In this document: in pieces, positions 1-9,878 of the stretch
How positions within the stretch are numbered: position 1 is the stretch's first letter
How the letters are laid out: each line of letters opens with the position of its first letter
Source: Naumovozyma dairenensis CBS 421
Lineage: Eukaryota > Ascomycota > Saccharomycetes > Saccharomycetales > Saccharomycetaceae
Assembly: GCF_000227115.2 (NCBI RefSeq)
Contig: NC_016481.1
Span: 467,337-531,336 of the forward strand
Length of the DNA: 64,000 nucleotides
Direction of reading: 5' to 3'
Notes under the pieces: generated by a model
Told to the model about the DNA's origin: nothing
What the model saw: only the letters and a program-made list of their open reading frames with translations
The model's database searches: none
Program-made: the position numbers and the translations under genes

Positions 1-222
1 CTTACAAAAGCTCAGTGGGAGGGTTTCAAGCAAGAAAGGAAGAAGTTGAGAGAACAAATAAGGGATTTTAAAGAGAGAATAAAACTGTTGGAAAATCGGA
101 TATGTCAAGTAAAAATGGAAAGAGACAGCCGGTTGGAAGAGCTCAAGTCTGAAAATGATCGTTTAAAAGAGGAACTACGCTATTTCGGGCAGCCAGATGG
201 TAGTCCTCAAGAAATACAATGA
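1..222 (+). CDS. C-terminal fragment of an unidentified coiled-coil protein (5' end outside window)
   Basis: The frame is open from base 1 to a TGA at 220-222, giving 73 residues. The peptide is highly charged. It has heptad-spaced Leu/Ile/Arg/Glu residues consistent with a coiled coil or leucine zipper over most of its length, and then a short Gly/Pro/Gln-rich tail. I do not recognise the protein. In S. cerevisiae the gene beyond DOG1 (YHR045W) is not an obvious match, so this may mark a change of gene order. Only the tail is present, so no function is proposed. That it is coding is inferred from the uninterrupted frame and the regular heptads. Confidence 0.55.
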   Translation, partial: LTKAQWEGFKQERKKLREQIRDFKERIKLLENRICQVKMERDSRLEELKSENDRLKEELRYFGQPDGSPQEIQ

Positions 223-657
223 TGTAATACTTTAAACATGGAGAACTGTCTACCGTACTAATTCGAAAATAAATATATTGAGTGAATTTACCGCGCTATC
301 TTGCAAGACTTTGACACAGTGACACTTCTAAAATATCAACTGTTGAAGCAACTATCATCATATGTTCCGCTACGAAAAAGCGCATTTGAATATTTGTTTT
401 TATGATCTACGGTGAAATCTAAGTCAAATACACCGTGTACAGTCTTTTATCAACCTTATTTATTCACGGGAACCAATTCAATACGTGGCATAGGAGTCAT
501 ACAATTCGTATATACTTTTCCTATAAAATACGTAACGTTAAGTAAATGTTTCATGGAGCTATTATGTTGAACACTCATTTGAGAATGACGAGTTTCGAAG
601 TGATGTCTTCATTGGTTCGAATTTGAAAGAAGAGGAAGGAAAACTAATAGTACAAGC
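223..657. other. Intergenic, upstream of the first DOG gene
   Basis: These 435 bases hold no gene. The interval is the 3' flank of the partial coiled-coil gene and the promoter of the phosphatase gene that starts at 658. AT-rich TATA-like stretches occur around 510-530. I see no repeat or RNA gene. Confidence 0.6.
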
Positions 658-1392
658 ATGGCTTCCTTTACAGTTGATTTCTGCTTATTTGATTTGGATG
701 GTACAATTGTAAGTACCACAGTTGCTGCGGAAAGCGCATGGAAGAAACTATGTGCAGAATATGATGTCGATCCGGAAAAATTATTTAAATACTCTCACGG
801 TGCTAGATCTAATGAAATCATGGCAAGATTTTTCCCAAAATTAGATAATAGTGATAATAAAGCAGTTAAAGAACTGGAACTTTCTATGGCCTATGATTAC
901 TTAGACACCGTCCAATTGATTCCCGGTTCTAAAGATCTGTTGATTTCATTGGATAAAGAAACTGGGTCTGCAAAGGAAGTGGGACAAAGAAAATGGGCTA
1001 TTGTTACTTCAGGTTCACCGTATTTGGCATATTCTTGGTTCGATACCATCTTAAAGGAAATTGGCAAACCTGATACCTTCATAACAGGCTTTGACGTGAA
1101 AAATGGGAAGCCGGACCCAGAAGGTTATGCTAAAGCTCGAGACCAATTATGCGAAACACTAAAACTTGATAAAGAGAAAGCAAGATATGTTGTGTTTGAA
1201 GATGCGCCTGTGGGCATCACCGCAGGGAAGAAGATTGGTGCCATTACTGTTGGTATTACCTCTACGTATGATAAGGAAGTTCTATTTGATGCGGGTGCCG
1301 ACTTTGTCGTTGAAGATTTGACTCATGTCACGGTTAACAAGAACAACAGTGACGGTATTATAATTGAAATTTTCGATCCAGTTCGAGAATGA
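658..1392 (+). CDS. DOG1: 2-deoxyglucose-6-phosphate phosphatase-like HAD hydrolase (first of tandem pair)
   Basis: The 244-residue protein matches the yeast Dog1/Dog2 family (about 246 residues) over its full length. These cytosolic HAD-superfamily phosphatases dephosphorylate 2-deoxyglucose-6-phosphate and other small sugar phosphates. HAD motif I is DLDGT with nucleophile Asp12 and acid/base Asp14. Motif II is in the VTSGS segment, the GKPDPEGY segment carries the motif III lysine, and motif IV includes VFEDAP with acidic residues 181-182. All catalytic positions appear intact. The gene lies in tandem with the homologue at 2067, and both point at NCP1 on the opposite strand, the same arrangement as S. 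cerevisiae DOG1-DOG2-NCP1. Which copy is orthologous to which S. cerevisiae gene cannot be told by eye, because the duplication could be independent. The ATG at 658 aligns with the family start. Confidence 0.9.
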   Translation: MASFTVDFCLFDLDGTIVSTTVAAESAWKKLCAEYDVDPEKLFKYSHGARSNEIMARFFPKLDNSDNKAVKELELSMAYDYLDTVQLIPGSKDLLISLDKETGSAKEVGQRKWAIVTSGSPYLAYSWFDTILKEIGKPDTFITGFDVKNGKPDPEGYAKARDQLCETLKLDKEKARYVVFEDAPVGITAGKKIGAITVGITSTYDKEVLFDAGADFVVEDLTHVTVNKNNSDGIIIEIFDPVRE

Positions 1393-2066
1393 AGAACTTA
1401 TCTATTATTCTTGCCTAGTTAGTAGCATTTTTTAACCAATGCATCATATAAATAGATTAAATGGTTTTTTTGACTTAAAAAAGGTTTTATTTTTTCTTCC
1501 CTACAGGTTTGCTCAAAGTCCATAAATGCATACGTACATATGGCTCGGCCAAGTTGTATAACAACGTACAATACATTACTAGCGGTAATACGCACGTACG
1601 TGCTGCACCAAACTTGCACCAGCAGATACATACGTATAATATCTATTTAAGATGACCTATAATATAAAATAATATAAGCTGTCACATTAAAAAGTGACAA
1701 AATAAACCTCAGTGTCTGTTTTCGGATTGTTGTTTGCCGAACAAAAAGGAAAAAAGGCGGACGGACCCATGCCCCGCACGTTTATATATATTTCTGTGAC
1801 GTACACTGTGACATTATAAGAGGAATAATAAAGTGCCTCGAGGAAGCAAGAATCTGTTTCTCGAGGTACGTACGGCCCTGTCAGCGATCGAGAAAACTAA
1901 ACTAAAATTACGTAACGACATTTTTTTTCACATATATAATATATGGACTTAGCAAGCATCCCCAGATTTAAGATAGTATTGACAAAACCATCCTGTGTCT
2001 AGATACCATCTCCCACGAACCAAAACAACAAGAAAGTAGCCTCGACTATTTATTTGCAAGCAAACA
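1393..2066. other. Intergenic between the tandem DOG genes
   Basis: These 674 bases hold no supported gene. The stretch contains several ACGTAC / TACGTA-type short repeats (about 1528-1630 and 1868-1875), short A/T runs, and a TATATATA segment near 1782. It is presumably the terminator of the first phosphatase gene and the promoter of the second. Confidence 0.6.
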
Positions 2067-2816
2067 ATGACACAAGATAGAAACTCAAACAAAGTCAAAG
2101 TAGATTTTTGTCTGTTCGATTTAGATGGGACTTTAGTCAACACTATCAAAGCCAGTGAAGCAGTCTGGAGAAACCTATGTAAAGAATACGGCGTGAACCC
2201 AGAAGAGCTATTCAAACATTCCCACGGTTCCAAAACAGGTGAAATCCTAGAAAAATTCTTCCCTGCATTAGATAATACTGATAACAAAGCAGTTAGAGAT
2301 TTAGAAATCTCCATGGGAAGAGATTATCTCGATTCTGTTTTCGCCGTGCCTGGTGCCAAAGATCTCCTTCAACAATTGAATATCCCTTCACCTGACACCA
2401 CTGAAAGAAAATGGGCTATTGTGACCAGTGGCTCCCATTATATCGCCTTCGGTTGGTTCAAGTCTATCTTGGGAGATATTGAAAAACCTGATGTTTTCAT
2501 CACTGCGTTCGACGTGAAGACAGGGAAACCAGATCCAGAAGGTTACGCAAAAGCTCGTGATCAATTGGCTGAGAAGACTTGTCTAAAGACAGCCACTGAT
2601 CAAATCAAGACAATTGTTTTTGAAGATGCCCCTGTAGGTATTCTTGCCGGGAAGGCAATGGGTGCTCTAACTATTGGGATCACTACCACTTTCCCTAAGG
2701 ATGTCCTATTCAATGCCGGGGCAGATTTCGTCGTGGAAGATTTGACACATGTTAAGATGCTTAAGAACGACCAAAATGGGATTGTCTTGGAAATTAATGA
2801 TTCCTTGTCAAGATAG
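2067..2816 (+). CDS. DOG2: 2-deoxyglucose-6-phosphate phosphatase-like HAD hydrolase (second of tandem pair)
   Basis: The 249-residue protein is a paralogue of the product at 658 and is alignable throughout. Both carry the FCLFDLDGT nucleophile motif (here Asp18 and Asp20), a KWAIVTSGS motif II, GKPDPEGYAKARDQL and VFEDAPVGI (acidic pair at 186-187). It differs in an N-terminal extension of about six residues (MTQDRNSN) and in a short insert before the last motif. The reaction is inferred from the family: hydrolysis of 2-deoxyglucose-6-phosphate and related metabolites in the cytosol. It is convergent with NCP1, whose stop lies about 285 bases away. Orthology to DOG2 rests on position and overall likeness, not on a diagnostic residue. 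Confidence 0.9.
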   Translation: MTQDRNSNKVKVDFCLFDLDGTLVNTIKASEAVWRNLCKEYGVNPEELFKHSHGSKTGEILEKFFPALDNTDNKAVRDLEISMGRDYLDSVFAVPGAKDLLQQLNIPSPDTTERKWAIVTSGSHYIAFGWFKSILGDIEKPDVFITAFDVKTGKPDPEGYAKARDQLAEKTCLKTATDQIKTIVFEDAPVGILAGKAMGALTIGITTTFPKDVLFNAGADFVVEDLTHVKMLKNDQNGIVLEINDSLSR

Positions 2817-3101
2817 GTAACGCAGAAGAGAAGAAAAGTATAGACTAGAGTATATGGCTTCTTGGAGCCGGAAGTGTGCTGTGAAAGGCTTTAAAAGTAG
2901 CTACTTAGTGTAGCGAAAGTATGGATGTTTCATGTTCTAAAAGAATAATAAAATATATTTTATATGTGGTTGTTACGTAATGTTAGTTTGATTTATATAC
3001 AGAGTATATCAACAAAGGGAAAAGAAAGAAAGATTGGAGTTTTCCTTCAACAAATATAGCAAAATAGTTGTAAGTTGTTTCATCATGAGATTCTTCTTTC
3101 C
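2817..3101. other. Convergent intergenic region DOG2/NCP1
   Basis: This AT-rich interval holds the 3' ends of two convergent genes. It contains TATATA-type segments around 2950-3010 that could act as yeast efficiency elements for 3'-end formation. No gene is visible. Confidence 0.5.
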
Positions 3102-5216
3102 TTACCAAACATCTTCTTGGTATCTTCCTGTAGTCTTCATTGCCTTGACAATTTCAAGCGCATCTACAATGGAAATATCTTGATAATGAGCCAATATTTC
3201 AACTATTGTAGTTTGAACATCTTGAGCCATCCCTTTAGCATCCCCACACACGTAGATGAACGCACCACCTACAGATTGATCGTTCAATAATTTGAATATC
3301 TCTTCACCATATTCTTTAACTTTATGTTGAACATAAACTTTCTTGTCCCCGATTCTTGAATGTGCGACAATCATTTCAAATGAATCACCCAATTTAGAAG
3401 CATATTGTGGCCATTCTTCTTTATACAAGAAATCATTTTCATTTCTTGATCCATAAAACAAGAGGTGTTTACCAAGTTTGATATTATCAGGATTATTTTC
3501 CATGAATTTAACGCGCTCACGAATAAATCCACGGAATGGCGCTATACCTGTACCGGGTCCAATCATGATGACAGGTGTCTTTGGATTACTTGGCAATTTA
3601 AAAGTAGAACGACGAATATGGATCGGTAATTTAAAATGTTGATATAAATTCCTTGGTCCGTCTAAGTCGTAATGAACAGGTAATAACTCGGCATCAGCAT
3701 TGTTACTATTTTGAACGCGTTCTATATTTCTTAATAAGTTAGTAGTTACACCTAAGGTTCTTTCATTAGTCAATTCATTTATTGAGTCTTCAACGATTGC
3801 TGTGATATGAACAGTTTGTCTTTCGCTTAATGATGAGGATGAAATGGAGTAATAACGTGGTTGAAGGCGTGGTAAAGTTTCTATAAGGAAATTCCATGGT
3901 ACAGAATCCCATTTCACATCTTTCGCATCATCGGATAAATATACTAAAGCATCAGCAATATTATAATTTTTAAATGTAATTTCTTGTGCGAATTTCAATT
4001 TATCTTTTGACAATGTGATTAATTTTTCCTTGATGGATTCATTTGGAGCAAATTGAACTAACTGACTTATAAATTGTCTTGAAATAGGACCAGTAATTTC
4101 TAAATAGTGACTTATTGCGGTACGGATAGTAGTTGGGGTTAAAAAGGGCGCTTTAACTGTATTATCTAATGGAGTCAAATTGAAAATTAAGTCACCATCT
4201 AGATTGAATATAGATAGAAACTGATTGACTTTTTCAATGGCATTAGATGGCCAAAAGGCAACATGATCCCCAGTAGAATATTTCAAATTGGAACCAGAAA
4301 TATCTATTTCGGCATGTACACAGTTTCTGTCTAATTTGGAATCGCCAATTTGTTTAATTAATTCTTTAGAGAAAGTTATTGGTGCAATATATGGATGTGT
4401 TTGATCAAAGGGACCCACTTGAATACCTTCTTCATTGAACGATATCCCGTTCTGTTTTCCTGCATTTATTGGTAAATACTGTAAAGAAGGTTCACCTAAT
4501 GATACTGTATCATTAATCTCATTTAAAATTTCATACTTAAAGGATGGTTCGAAAGTTTGATCATGTTCATCTAAGTTCAAGACGGTTTTCAAAGCTTCCA
4601 AGACAGATTCAGTCCATGAGATATAATCTTCATCAGTGGTACCAGAACCATCATCAGCCTCACCGAATGGACCCAATAAATTTGCATTAGCACCTTTCAA
4701 GTATTTAACAGCTTTCTTTGCAGCACCATTGAAGAATTCGTAAGTAGAATTACCCAAGCCAAACATTGTAAATTGTAAATTGGTTAATGAATTATCCTCA
4801 TCATCAATTTGAGTGGTAAGGAATTGTTCAAAAGAGAATGAACCATCTGGGAAGTCACCTTCACCATAGGTAGAGATAAAAAATGAAATGACAATATTAG
4901 AAGGTAGTTGGAAAAGGGAATCATAATCATAAGATTCAATATCTGCGCACATAACTTTTAATCCAAATTTTGAGATCAATTCTTTGGAGAATTTCTTAGC
5001 ATAATCTTCAGCAGTACCAGTCTGTGATGCGTATAATACTAAATAATTTTTGTTCATTTCCTTTAGGACTTGGAGTAAATCACGAGAACCAGATGAGTTG
5101 ATGGCCTTTAATTCGTCATCATTAGAAAAGAATAAATCCTTTATTGTTGCTCTATGAAGATATAGTGCTACACCGAAAAGCAGTGCCAAAAAGACAATGA
5201 CGTCGATTGTATCCAT
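3102..5216 (-). CDS. NCP1: NADPH-cytochrome P450 reductase
   Basis: This 704-residue diflavin reductase (S. cerevisiae Ncp1 about 691) passes electrons from NADPH through FAD and FMN to ER cytochromes P450 such as Erg11 and Erg5, and to squalene epoxidase in ergosterol synthesis. In order it has an N-terminal membrane anchor (about residues 4-21), a flavodoxin-type FMN domain with SQTGTAED at 64-71, a connecting/FAD domain with RYYS at 454-457, and an NADPH domain with GPGTGIAPF from 553. It ends in Trp704 (EDVW), the aromatic residue that stacks on the flavin in this family. The ATG at 5214-5216 directly precedes the anchor. The gene is divergent from SRB2 and convergent with the DOG pair, matching YHR042W context. 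Confidence 0.97.
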   Translation of the reverse strand: MDTIDVIVFLALLFGVALYLHRATIKDLFFSNDDELKAINSSGSRDLLQVLKEMNKNYLVLYASQTGTAEDYAKKFSKELISKFGLKVMCADIESYDYDSLFQLPSNIVISFFISTYGEGDFPDGSFSFEQFLTTQIDDEDNSLTNLQFTMFGLGNSTYEFFNGAAKKAVKYLKGANANLLGPFGEADDGSGTTDEDYISWTESVLEALKTVLNLDEHDQTFEPSFKYEILNEINDTVSLGEPSLQYLPINAGKQNGISFNEEGIQVGPFDQTHPYIAPITFSKELIKQIGDSKLDRNCVHAEIDISGSNLKYSTGDHVAFWPSNAIEKVNQFLSIFNLDGDLIFNLTPLDNTVKAPFLTPTTIRTAISHYLEITGPISRQFISQLVQFAPNESIKEKLITLSKDKLKFAQEITFKNYNIADALVYLSDDAKDVKWDSVPWNFLIETLPRLQPRYYSISSSSLSERQTVHITAIVEDSINELTNERTLGVTTNLLRNIERVQNSNNADAELLPVHYDLDGPRNLYQHFKLPIHIRRSTFKLPSNPKTPVIMIGPGTGIAPFRGFIRERVKFMENNPDNIKLGKHLLFYGSRNENDFLYKEEWPQYASKLGDSFEMIVAHSRIGDKKVYVQHKVKEYGEEIFKLLNDQSVGGAFIYVCGDAKGMAQDVQTTIVEILAHYQDISIVDALEIVKAMKTTGRYQEDVW

Positions 5217-5641
5217 GATTCTACTTCTACCTTAAAGGGTTCGGTATATTTGAGCAATGTAAAGTTTCTTACCACGTAATATACTCTCAAGTACCTGATG
5301 TATCATACATAAGAGTGATCTTTTAAGAATCCTTTAGTCAATGGCAGTCAGACCATGTCAACTAACTAACCCTTCTGGGGTGTCTTCTGCCAGACAGAAT
5401 TCTGGTGATACTTTCTCGACTAAAATTTCCCAATCACGGTGCATCCACACACCACATTCAAGCTATGAGAGACAGACCATTGTACTACTCCCACTCTTAC
5501 TACTTAACATTACTAGACCATCTGCCATAAGTAATGGAATGACATTGTCAGCTATATGTATGTGATGATTATGGATGGATATATTTTGCATATCTTCCAA
5601 GGGGAAACACTTTAAATATCACCGTCGGAAAACTCTAGAAC
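5217..5641. other. Divergent promoter region NCP1/SRB2
   Basis: These 425 bases separate two divergently transcribed genes and hold no gene. The short open frame around 5341-5565 has low-quality composition and no resemblance to a protein I know. Confidence 0.5.
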
Positions 5642-6533
5642 ATGACTTCACGAAATCCCAGTCAAAGCAAAACAGCGTATGTATGTTTTTGGTTTCTTTT
5701 CATGAATTTTCATTCCAATTTTTGACATCTTGTTCAAATATTCTAACTCATATAGCCTAAACATGGTATATATATATTATTCCTTGTCTCTACATTGATA
5801 TAGTGTGATCTTCATGGAAAGAGCTACCCCAGCAACATTGACTGAATTTAAAGATGAATTATCAAATACATTACTCAATATCCTCGATACATGGTCTATA
5901 GATTTTAAGACTTACAGGTCTACGACAAGCGGAACCTCCACCGCAATCCAGGAGAGTAATTCTAATTCCAAATTGATGTATTCGATAACGTTGTCGCATC
6001 AGAATAATAAGACCGTTCTAATCAAGAATGACACTAAGATTGCCATGATTATGGCTGCATCAAAAAACGAGATACCTACAGAATTGATATCCAACGGATG
6101 TATAAGTGATACAAATCCAATTCCCATTGACGTTTTATTGAACAATAAATTATCTAACCTATGGACTCAAAGACAATCAATAAAAGGTACAGGTGGTGAA
6201 ACATTTCAGACAACAAACAAATTATTGATTAGGGTTATTAATTTGTTTTCATCCACTGGGTTTAAAGGATTATTGATTGAATGTGAGGATCAATCCACCG
6301 ATGGGATAACGAATGGGAGTCAAGTCTTTCATACAAATAATAAGATAACTTTCCAAGAAAAAATACAAACAATCACTAATATCTTGACAAAATTGTCTAC
6401 TCCCACTTCTGTGAAAGCACCCACCACCACCACTACTACTGATTACAAAATATCGATGGATTCACTAAACCTAGACCATTCTGATTATCTAGGTGACTTG
6501 GGTTATCAGTATGTCCGAGTTCTGGAGTTTTAA
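5642..6533 (+). CDS. SRB2: Mediator subunit Med20 (Srb2), two exons
   Basis: This is a spliced gene with exon 1 at 5642-5676 and exon 2 at 5804-6533, encoding 254 residues. Exon 2 begins with VIFMERATPATLTEF, which corresponds to the S. cerevisiae Srb2 start VIFVERATPATLTEL, and it ends with YQYVRVLEF like the Srb2 tail. In S. cerevisiae Srb2 the residues before VIF are KSA. Here exon 1 ends in KTA when joined, so the splice restores both frame and homology. Srb2/Med20 is a head-module subunit of the RNA polymerase II Mediator complex in the nucleus. The protein is longer than the approximately 210 residues of S. cerevisiae because of Ser/Thr/Asn-rich inserts and a longer exon-1 leader. The position between NCP1 and VMA10 fits YHR041C. 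Confidence 0.93.
5677..5803 (+). other. SRB2: SRB2 spliceosomal intron (127 bp)
   Basis: The 5' splice site is the consensus GTATGT at 5677-5682. A branch-point-like TTCTAAC lies at 5741-5747 and the 3' site is ATATAG ending at 5803. An earlier TATAG at 5751-5755 would put TAA directly in frame and sits too close to the branch point, so it is not the acceptor. Confidence 0.88.
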
Positions 6534-6730
6534 AGCTCTACGTACAGTTCATCCCCAGCGTAAGTGTGGTGCACGGAGTGTGTTACCGGCTGCTCTTTTT
6601 AGTAAATTGAAATAACGTTAACGTTATATATATAATATGTAACTATAAAGACCATAAGAAACAATGAATTATATATTTATCGATTTTTGCACTACAGAGT
6701 GGTAAGTAACGAAGTCGAATATCTATTATA

Positions 6731-7236
6731 ATGGTATGTTGCTTCTTCCTAAGCTCTAAGATAAATATATTGTTTTTCTGTACTAACACGGTGAATTATC
6801 AATGGTTGCTTCTTCCCGCACCTCTTATGGCATTCAATCTGGCAATGGGGGAAAGTTCAATCAACTAAACTCACATTCAATATAGTCTCAATCAACAAAC
6901 GGTATAGCCACTTTATTACAAGCTGAAAGGGAGGCTCATGACATTGTCTCTAAAGCAAGAAAATATAGACAAGATAAATTAAAGCAAGCTAAAGCTGATG
7001 CGGCCACAGAAATCAATAATTACAAATTACAAAAGGATAATGAATTAAAGCAGTTCGAATCTCAAAATGAAGGAGGTGTAGACTCTTTAGAGAAGGAAGC
7101 TTCATCAAAAGTTCAAACAGAATTAGACGAAATTAAAGAAATCGCATTTCAAAAGAAACAAGATGTTATCAACTTATTAATCGAAGCTGTCACCAAACCT
7201 TCAGCAGAAGTGCATGTCAATGCAGCAATCGCTTGA
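6731..7236 (+). CDS. VMA10: V-ATPase peripheral stalk subunit G, two exons
   Basis: This is a spliced gene. Exon 1 is only the ATG at 6731-6733 and exon 2 runs 6886-7236, giving 117 residues (S. cerevisiae about 114). Exon 2 reads SQSTNGIATLLQAEREAHDI, matching the Vma10 N-terminus. It continues with the family's charged helical segment KARKYRQDKLKQAKADAA and ends at KPSAEVHVNAAIA. Subunit G forms the peripheral stator stalk with subunit E in the vacuolar proton pump. The gene is too short and too interrupted to be found as one long reading frame. It is followed by MSC7 on the same strand, as at YHR039C-A/YHR039C. BCD1, which separates VMA10 from SRB2 in S. cerevisiae, is absent here. Confidence 0.93.
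6734..6885 (+). other. VMA10: VMA10 spliceosomal intron (152 bp) directly after the start codon
   Basis: GTATGT at 6734-6739 follows the ATG immediately. A perfect TACTAAC branch point lies at 6781-6787 and the acceptor ATATAG ends at 6885. The branch-to-acceptor distance is about 99 bases. A second, weaker AACTAAAC at 6863-6870 sits closer to the acceptor. An internal ATG at 6802 opens a 27-codon frame whose stop is the acceptor TAG itself. Confidence 0.87.
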
Positions 7237-7694
7237 ACTTCATCATTATTGTCACTAACTTACTGGTTCCCTGCATATGATAACATTATCTGTGTTTTTG
7301 CGAGTTCCGGAATATCCCATACATTCTCTTCATAATTACTTCATATATAATTTATACTCTCCAAGATCCTTGGAGTATAACTATAAACTAGTTCTAAACT
7401 AATCTCTCAAACCACATATTCCAAGTTTAATCACTCTCGTATGTACATTGAAGATTTTAAACGAGTTTAAGATAAACCGAACGAAAGTTTATATAACGCT
7501 TTAAAGGATTTCTTTCAAACGTTTGGACAACAAGGAAACCGATATTACCCATGACCGGTACATTCATTTCGTGTTATGACTTAATGTACCATCAAGATAT
7601 ATAAAGGAAAAGGAATTCAGCTCTAAGAGTAGTCTACTTTTAGCAAAAGTTTAATAATAATTTCCTCTTTATTCTTGGTAGATTACAACGGCAA
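7237..7694. other. Intergenic VMA10/MSC7
   Basis: These 458 bases hold no gene. The stretch covers the VMA10 3' end and the MSC7 promoter. A short self-complementary run around 7358-7378 (CTCCAAGATCCTTGGAG) could form a hairpin near the VMA10 terminator. Confidence 0.5.
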
Positions 7695-9698
7695 ATGACC
7701 AATATATATCTGAATCCAGATATGCTATATCATATAAATTCCACAGTGCAGTATTATATAACAGAATGGTTCAAACAGCAACAACTACAATTCGAAAATG
7801 ATCCAAGAAATTCTAACTACATTTACCGTATTGTCCAATACTTTTCAGAGTCTTCAACAACAACATTAATATTGACGTTCGTTTCCCTAATATTCTTCTA
7901 TAAATGGCTTTTCAATCAATTCACCCCTAATGGTAAGATTAAGCCCGCCAGATTTACCATACCAATTCCAGATGCTGTTAGACCAAATTGGAAAAGTAAG
8001 AGATTATTGAATCCATCAATTACAATTGAACAAGATTCTACAATAATTCAAAGTTATTGTCCTGCCACGGGCCAATTATTAGGTCAATTCAAATCAATGA
8101 CCAAATCACAATTAGATGAACAAATAGAGCAAGCTGAAAGAGCACAAATTGAATTTGGTAATTCTTCCATGGATAGAAGGTTCAAAATATTATTGACACT
8201 GCATGACTTCATTATAAATAATCAAGATTTAATTACAAAAATTGCTTGTAGAGATTCAGGGAAAACGAAATTAGATGCATCTATGGGTGAGATCTTGGTC
8301 ACTTTAGAGAAGATTTCATGGTTACTTAAGCATTCTTCCAGGATCTTATCACCTTCTAAACGTTCTGGACCAACTAATTTCTTTATGAAATGGTACAAGA
8401 AGGCAGAAATTAGATATGAACCATTAGGGGTAGTAGCTGGGATTGTATCATGGAATTATCCATTCCATAATCTTCTAGGTCCTATAATAGATTCTATCGT
8501 TACAGGTAATGCCATCATTATGAAATGTTCAGAACAAGTTGTATGGTCATCTGAAATATTTATTGATTTAGTTAAAAAGGCTCTTATCGCGTGTGATGAA
8601 GAACCAAATTTAGTTCAGTTATTCTATTGTTTACCACCCTCCCCGAACTCTAATGATGATACAGCCAATTATTTCACATCAAGACCACAATTTAAATCTC
8701 TAACTTTCATTGGAAGTCAACCTATTGCCAAACAAATTCTTAAATGTACGGCAGATCCAATTACCCCTGTTGTAGTGGAATTGGGTGGTAAAGATTCATT
8801 AATTGTGTTGGATTCATTCGCATCTTCAGATTTGCAATCCTTATCATCTATTATTATGAGAGGTACATTTCAATCATCTGGACAAAATTGTATTGGTATT
8901 GAAAGGATAATTGTGAGTGCCAAGCATTATGAGAAATTAACTCAAATACTTTCTGACAGAATTACATTTTTTCCATTACGCCAAGGTTCGGACATTGATT
9001 CACAATCTTCTTCTTCTTCTTCTTCCTCGAGACCAAATCCCTTAGATATAATTGATATGGGTGCCATGATTTCAAATAACAGATTTAAACAGTTGGAGGA
9101 ATTAGTTCAAGACGCTGTAAGTAAAGGTGCCAAATTAATATATGGTGGTACTCCTTATGTTCATCCCAATTATCCTCAAGGCCATTATTTCAAACCAACT
9201 TTGTTGATAGATGTTACACCTGAAATGAATATTGCTCAACAGGAGGTATTTGGTCCTATTATGTGTGTTATGAAGGCTCGTGATACAAATGATTGTGTTT
9301 CATTAGCGAATTCTGCACCATTTGGTCTCGGTGGTTCTGTTTTTGGTAAAGATCTTGATGAATGTAATTATGTTGCTAACCAATTAAAGACAGGTAATGT
9401 TGCTATTAATGATTTCGCCACATTTTATGTTTGTCAATTACCATTTGGTGGTATTCATGGTTCAGGGTATGGAAAATTCGGTGGTGAAGAAGGGCTATTA
9501 CGTTTATGTAATGCAAAGAGTGTTTGTTATGATAGGTTTAGCTTTATTAAGACTCAAATTCCTCCACCTTTAGATTATCCCATTAAGAATGACAAGAAAT
9601 CTTGGAATTTTGTTAAAAGTTTCATTACTGGTTCTTATACTACTTCCAAATGGCAATTAATTAAATCACTGCTCTCCTTAGCTAAGGAATCTAAATAA
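7695..9698 (+). CDS. MSC7: Membrane-anchored aldehyde dehydrogenase-like protein Msc7
   Basis: This 667-residue protein (S. cerevisiae Msc7 about 644) belongs to the aldehyde dehydrogenase superfamily. A hydrophobic membrane segment at about residues 55-75 is followed by a full ALDH domain with VAGIVSWNYPFHN, ELGGKD containing Glu362, and SSGQNC with the candidate nucleophile Cys399. A late GPIM/PFGLGGS region is also present. The catalytic Glu and Cys are kept, so activity is plausible, but the substrate is unknown. S. cerevisiae Msc7 is an ER-associated protein found in a screen for meiotic sister-chromatid recombination. A run of Ser codons (TCT/TTC-rich, about 9005-9030) lies in a surface loop. 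The gene is collinear with VMA10 and convergent with RRF1. Confidence 0.93.
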   Translation: MTNIYLNPDMLYHINSTVQYYITEWFKQQQLQFENDPRNSNYIYRIVQYFSESSTTTLILTFVSLIFFYKWLFNQFTPNGKIKPARFTIPIPDAVRPNWKSKRLLNPSITIEQDSTIIQSYCPATGQLLGQFKSMTKSQLDEQIEQAERAQIEFGNSSMDRRFKILLTLHDFIINNQDLITKIACRDSGKTKLDASMGEILVTLEKISWLLKHSSRILSPSKRSGPTNFFMKWYKKAEIRYEPLGVVAGIVSWNYPFHNLLGPIIDSIVTGNAIIMKCSEQVVWSSEIFIDLVKKALIACDEEPNLVQLFYCLPPSPNSNDDTANYFTSRPQFKSLTFIGSQPIAKQILKCTADPITPVVVELGGKDSLIVLDSFASSDLQSLSSIIMRGTFQSSGQNCIGIERIIVSAKHYEKLTQILSDRITFFPLRQGSDIDSQSSSSSSSSRPNPLDIIDMGAMISNNRFKQLEELVQDAVSKGAKLIYGGTPYVHPNYPQGHYFKPTLLIDVTPEMNIAQQEVFGPIMCVMKARDTNDCVSLANSAPFGLGGSVFGKDLDECNYVANQLKTGNVAINDFATFYVCQLPFGGIHGSGYGKFGGEEGLLRLCNAKSVCYDRFSFIKTQIPPPLDYPIKNDKKSWNFVKSFITGSYTTSKWQLIKSLLSLAKESK

Positions 9699-9878
9699 TG
9701 ATAGAATTTCAAAGTAAAAATAAAAGTAAATGAAAAAGTTTATATACACTCGCTGCAACGCCTATATACTATATATAAAAGATAGAATGAGTAACATCCA
9801 TAATATCACGAAGGGAAAAAAGAAGCCTTGAATATACTTTAAATGTTAGAAAAAAATATCATGACATGATTATTTTTT

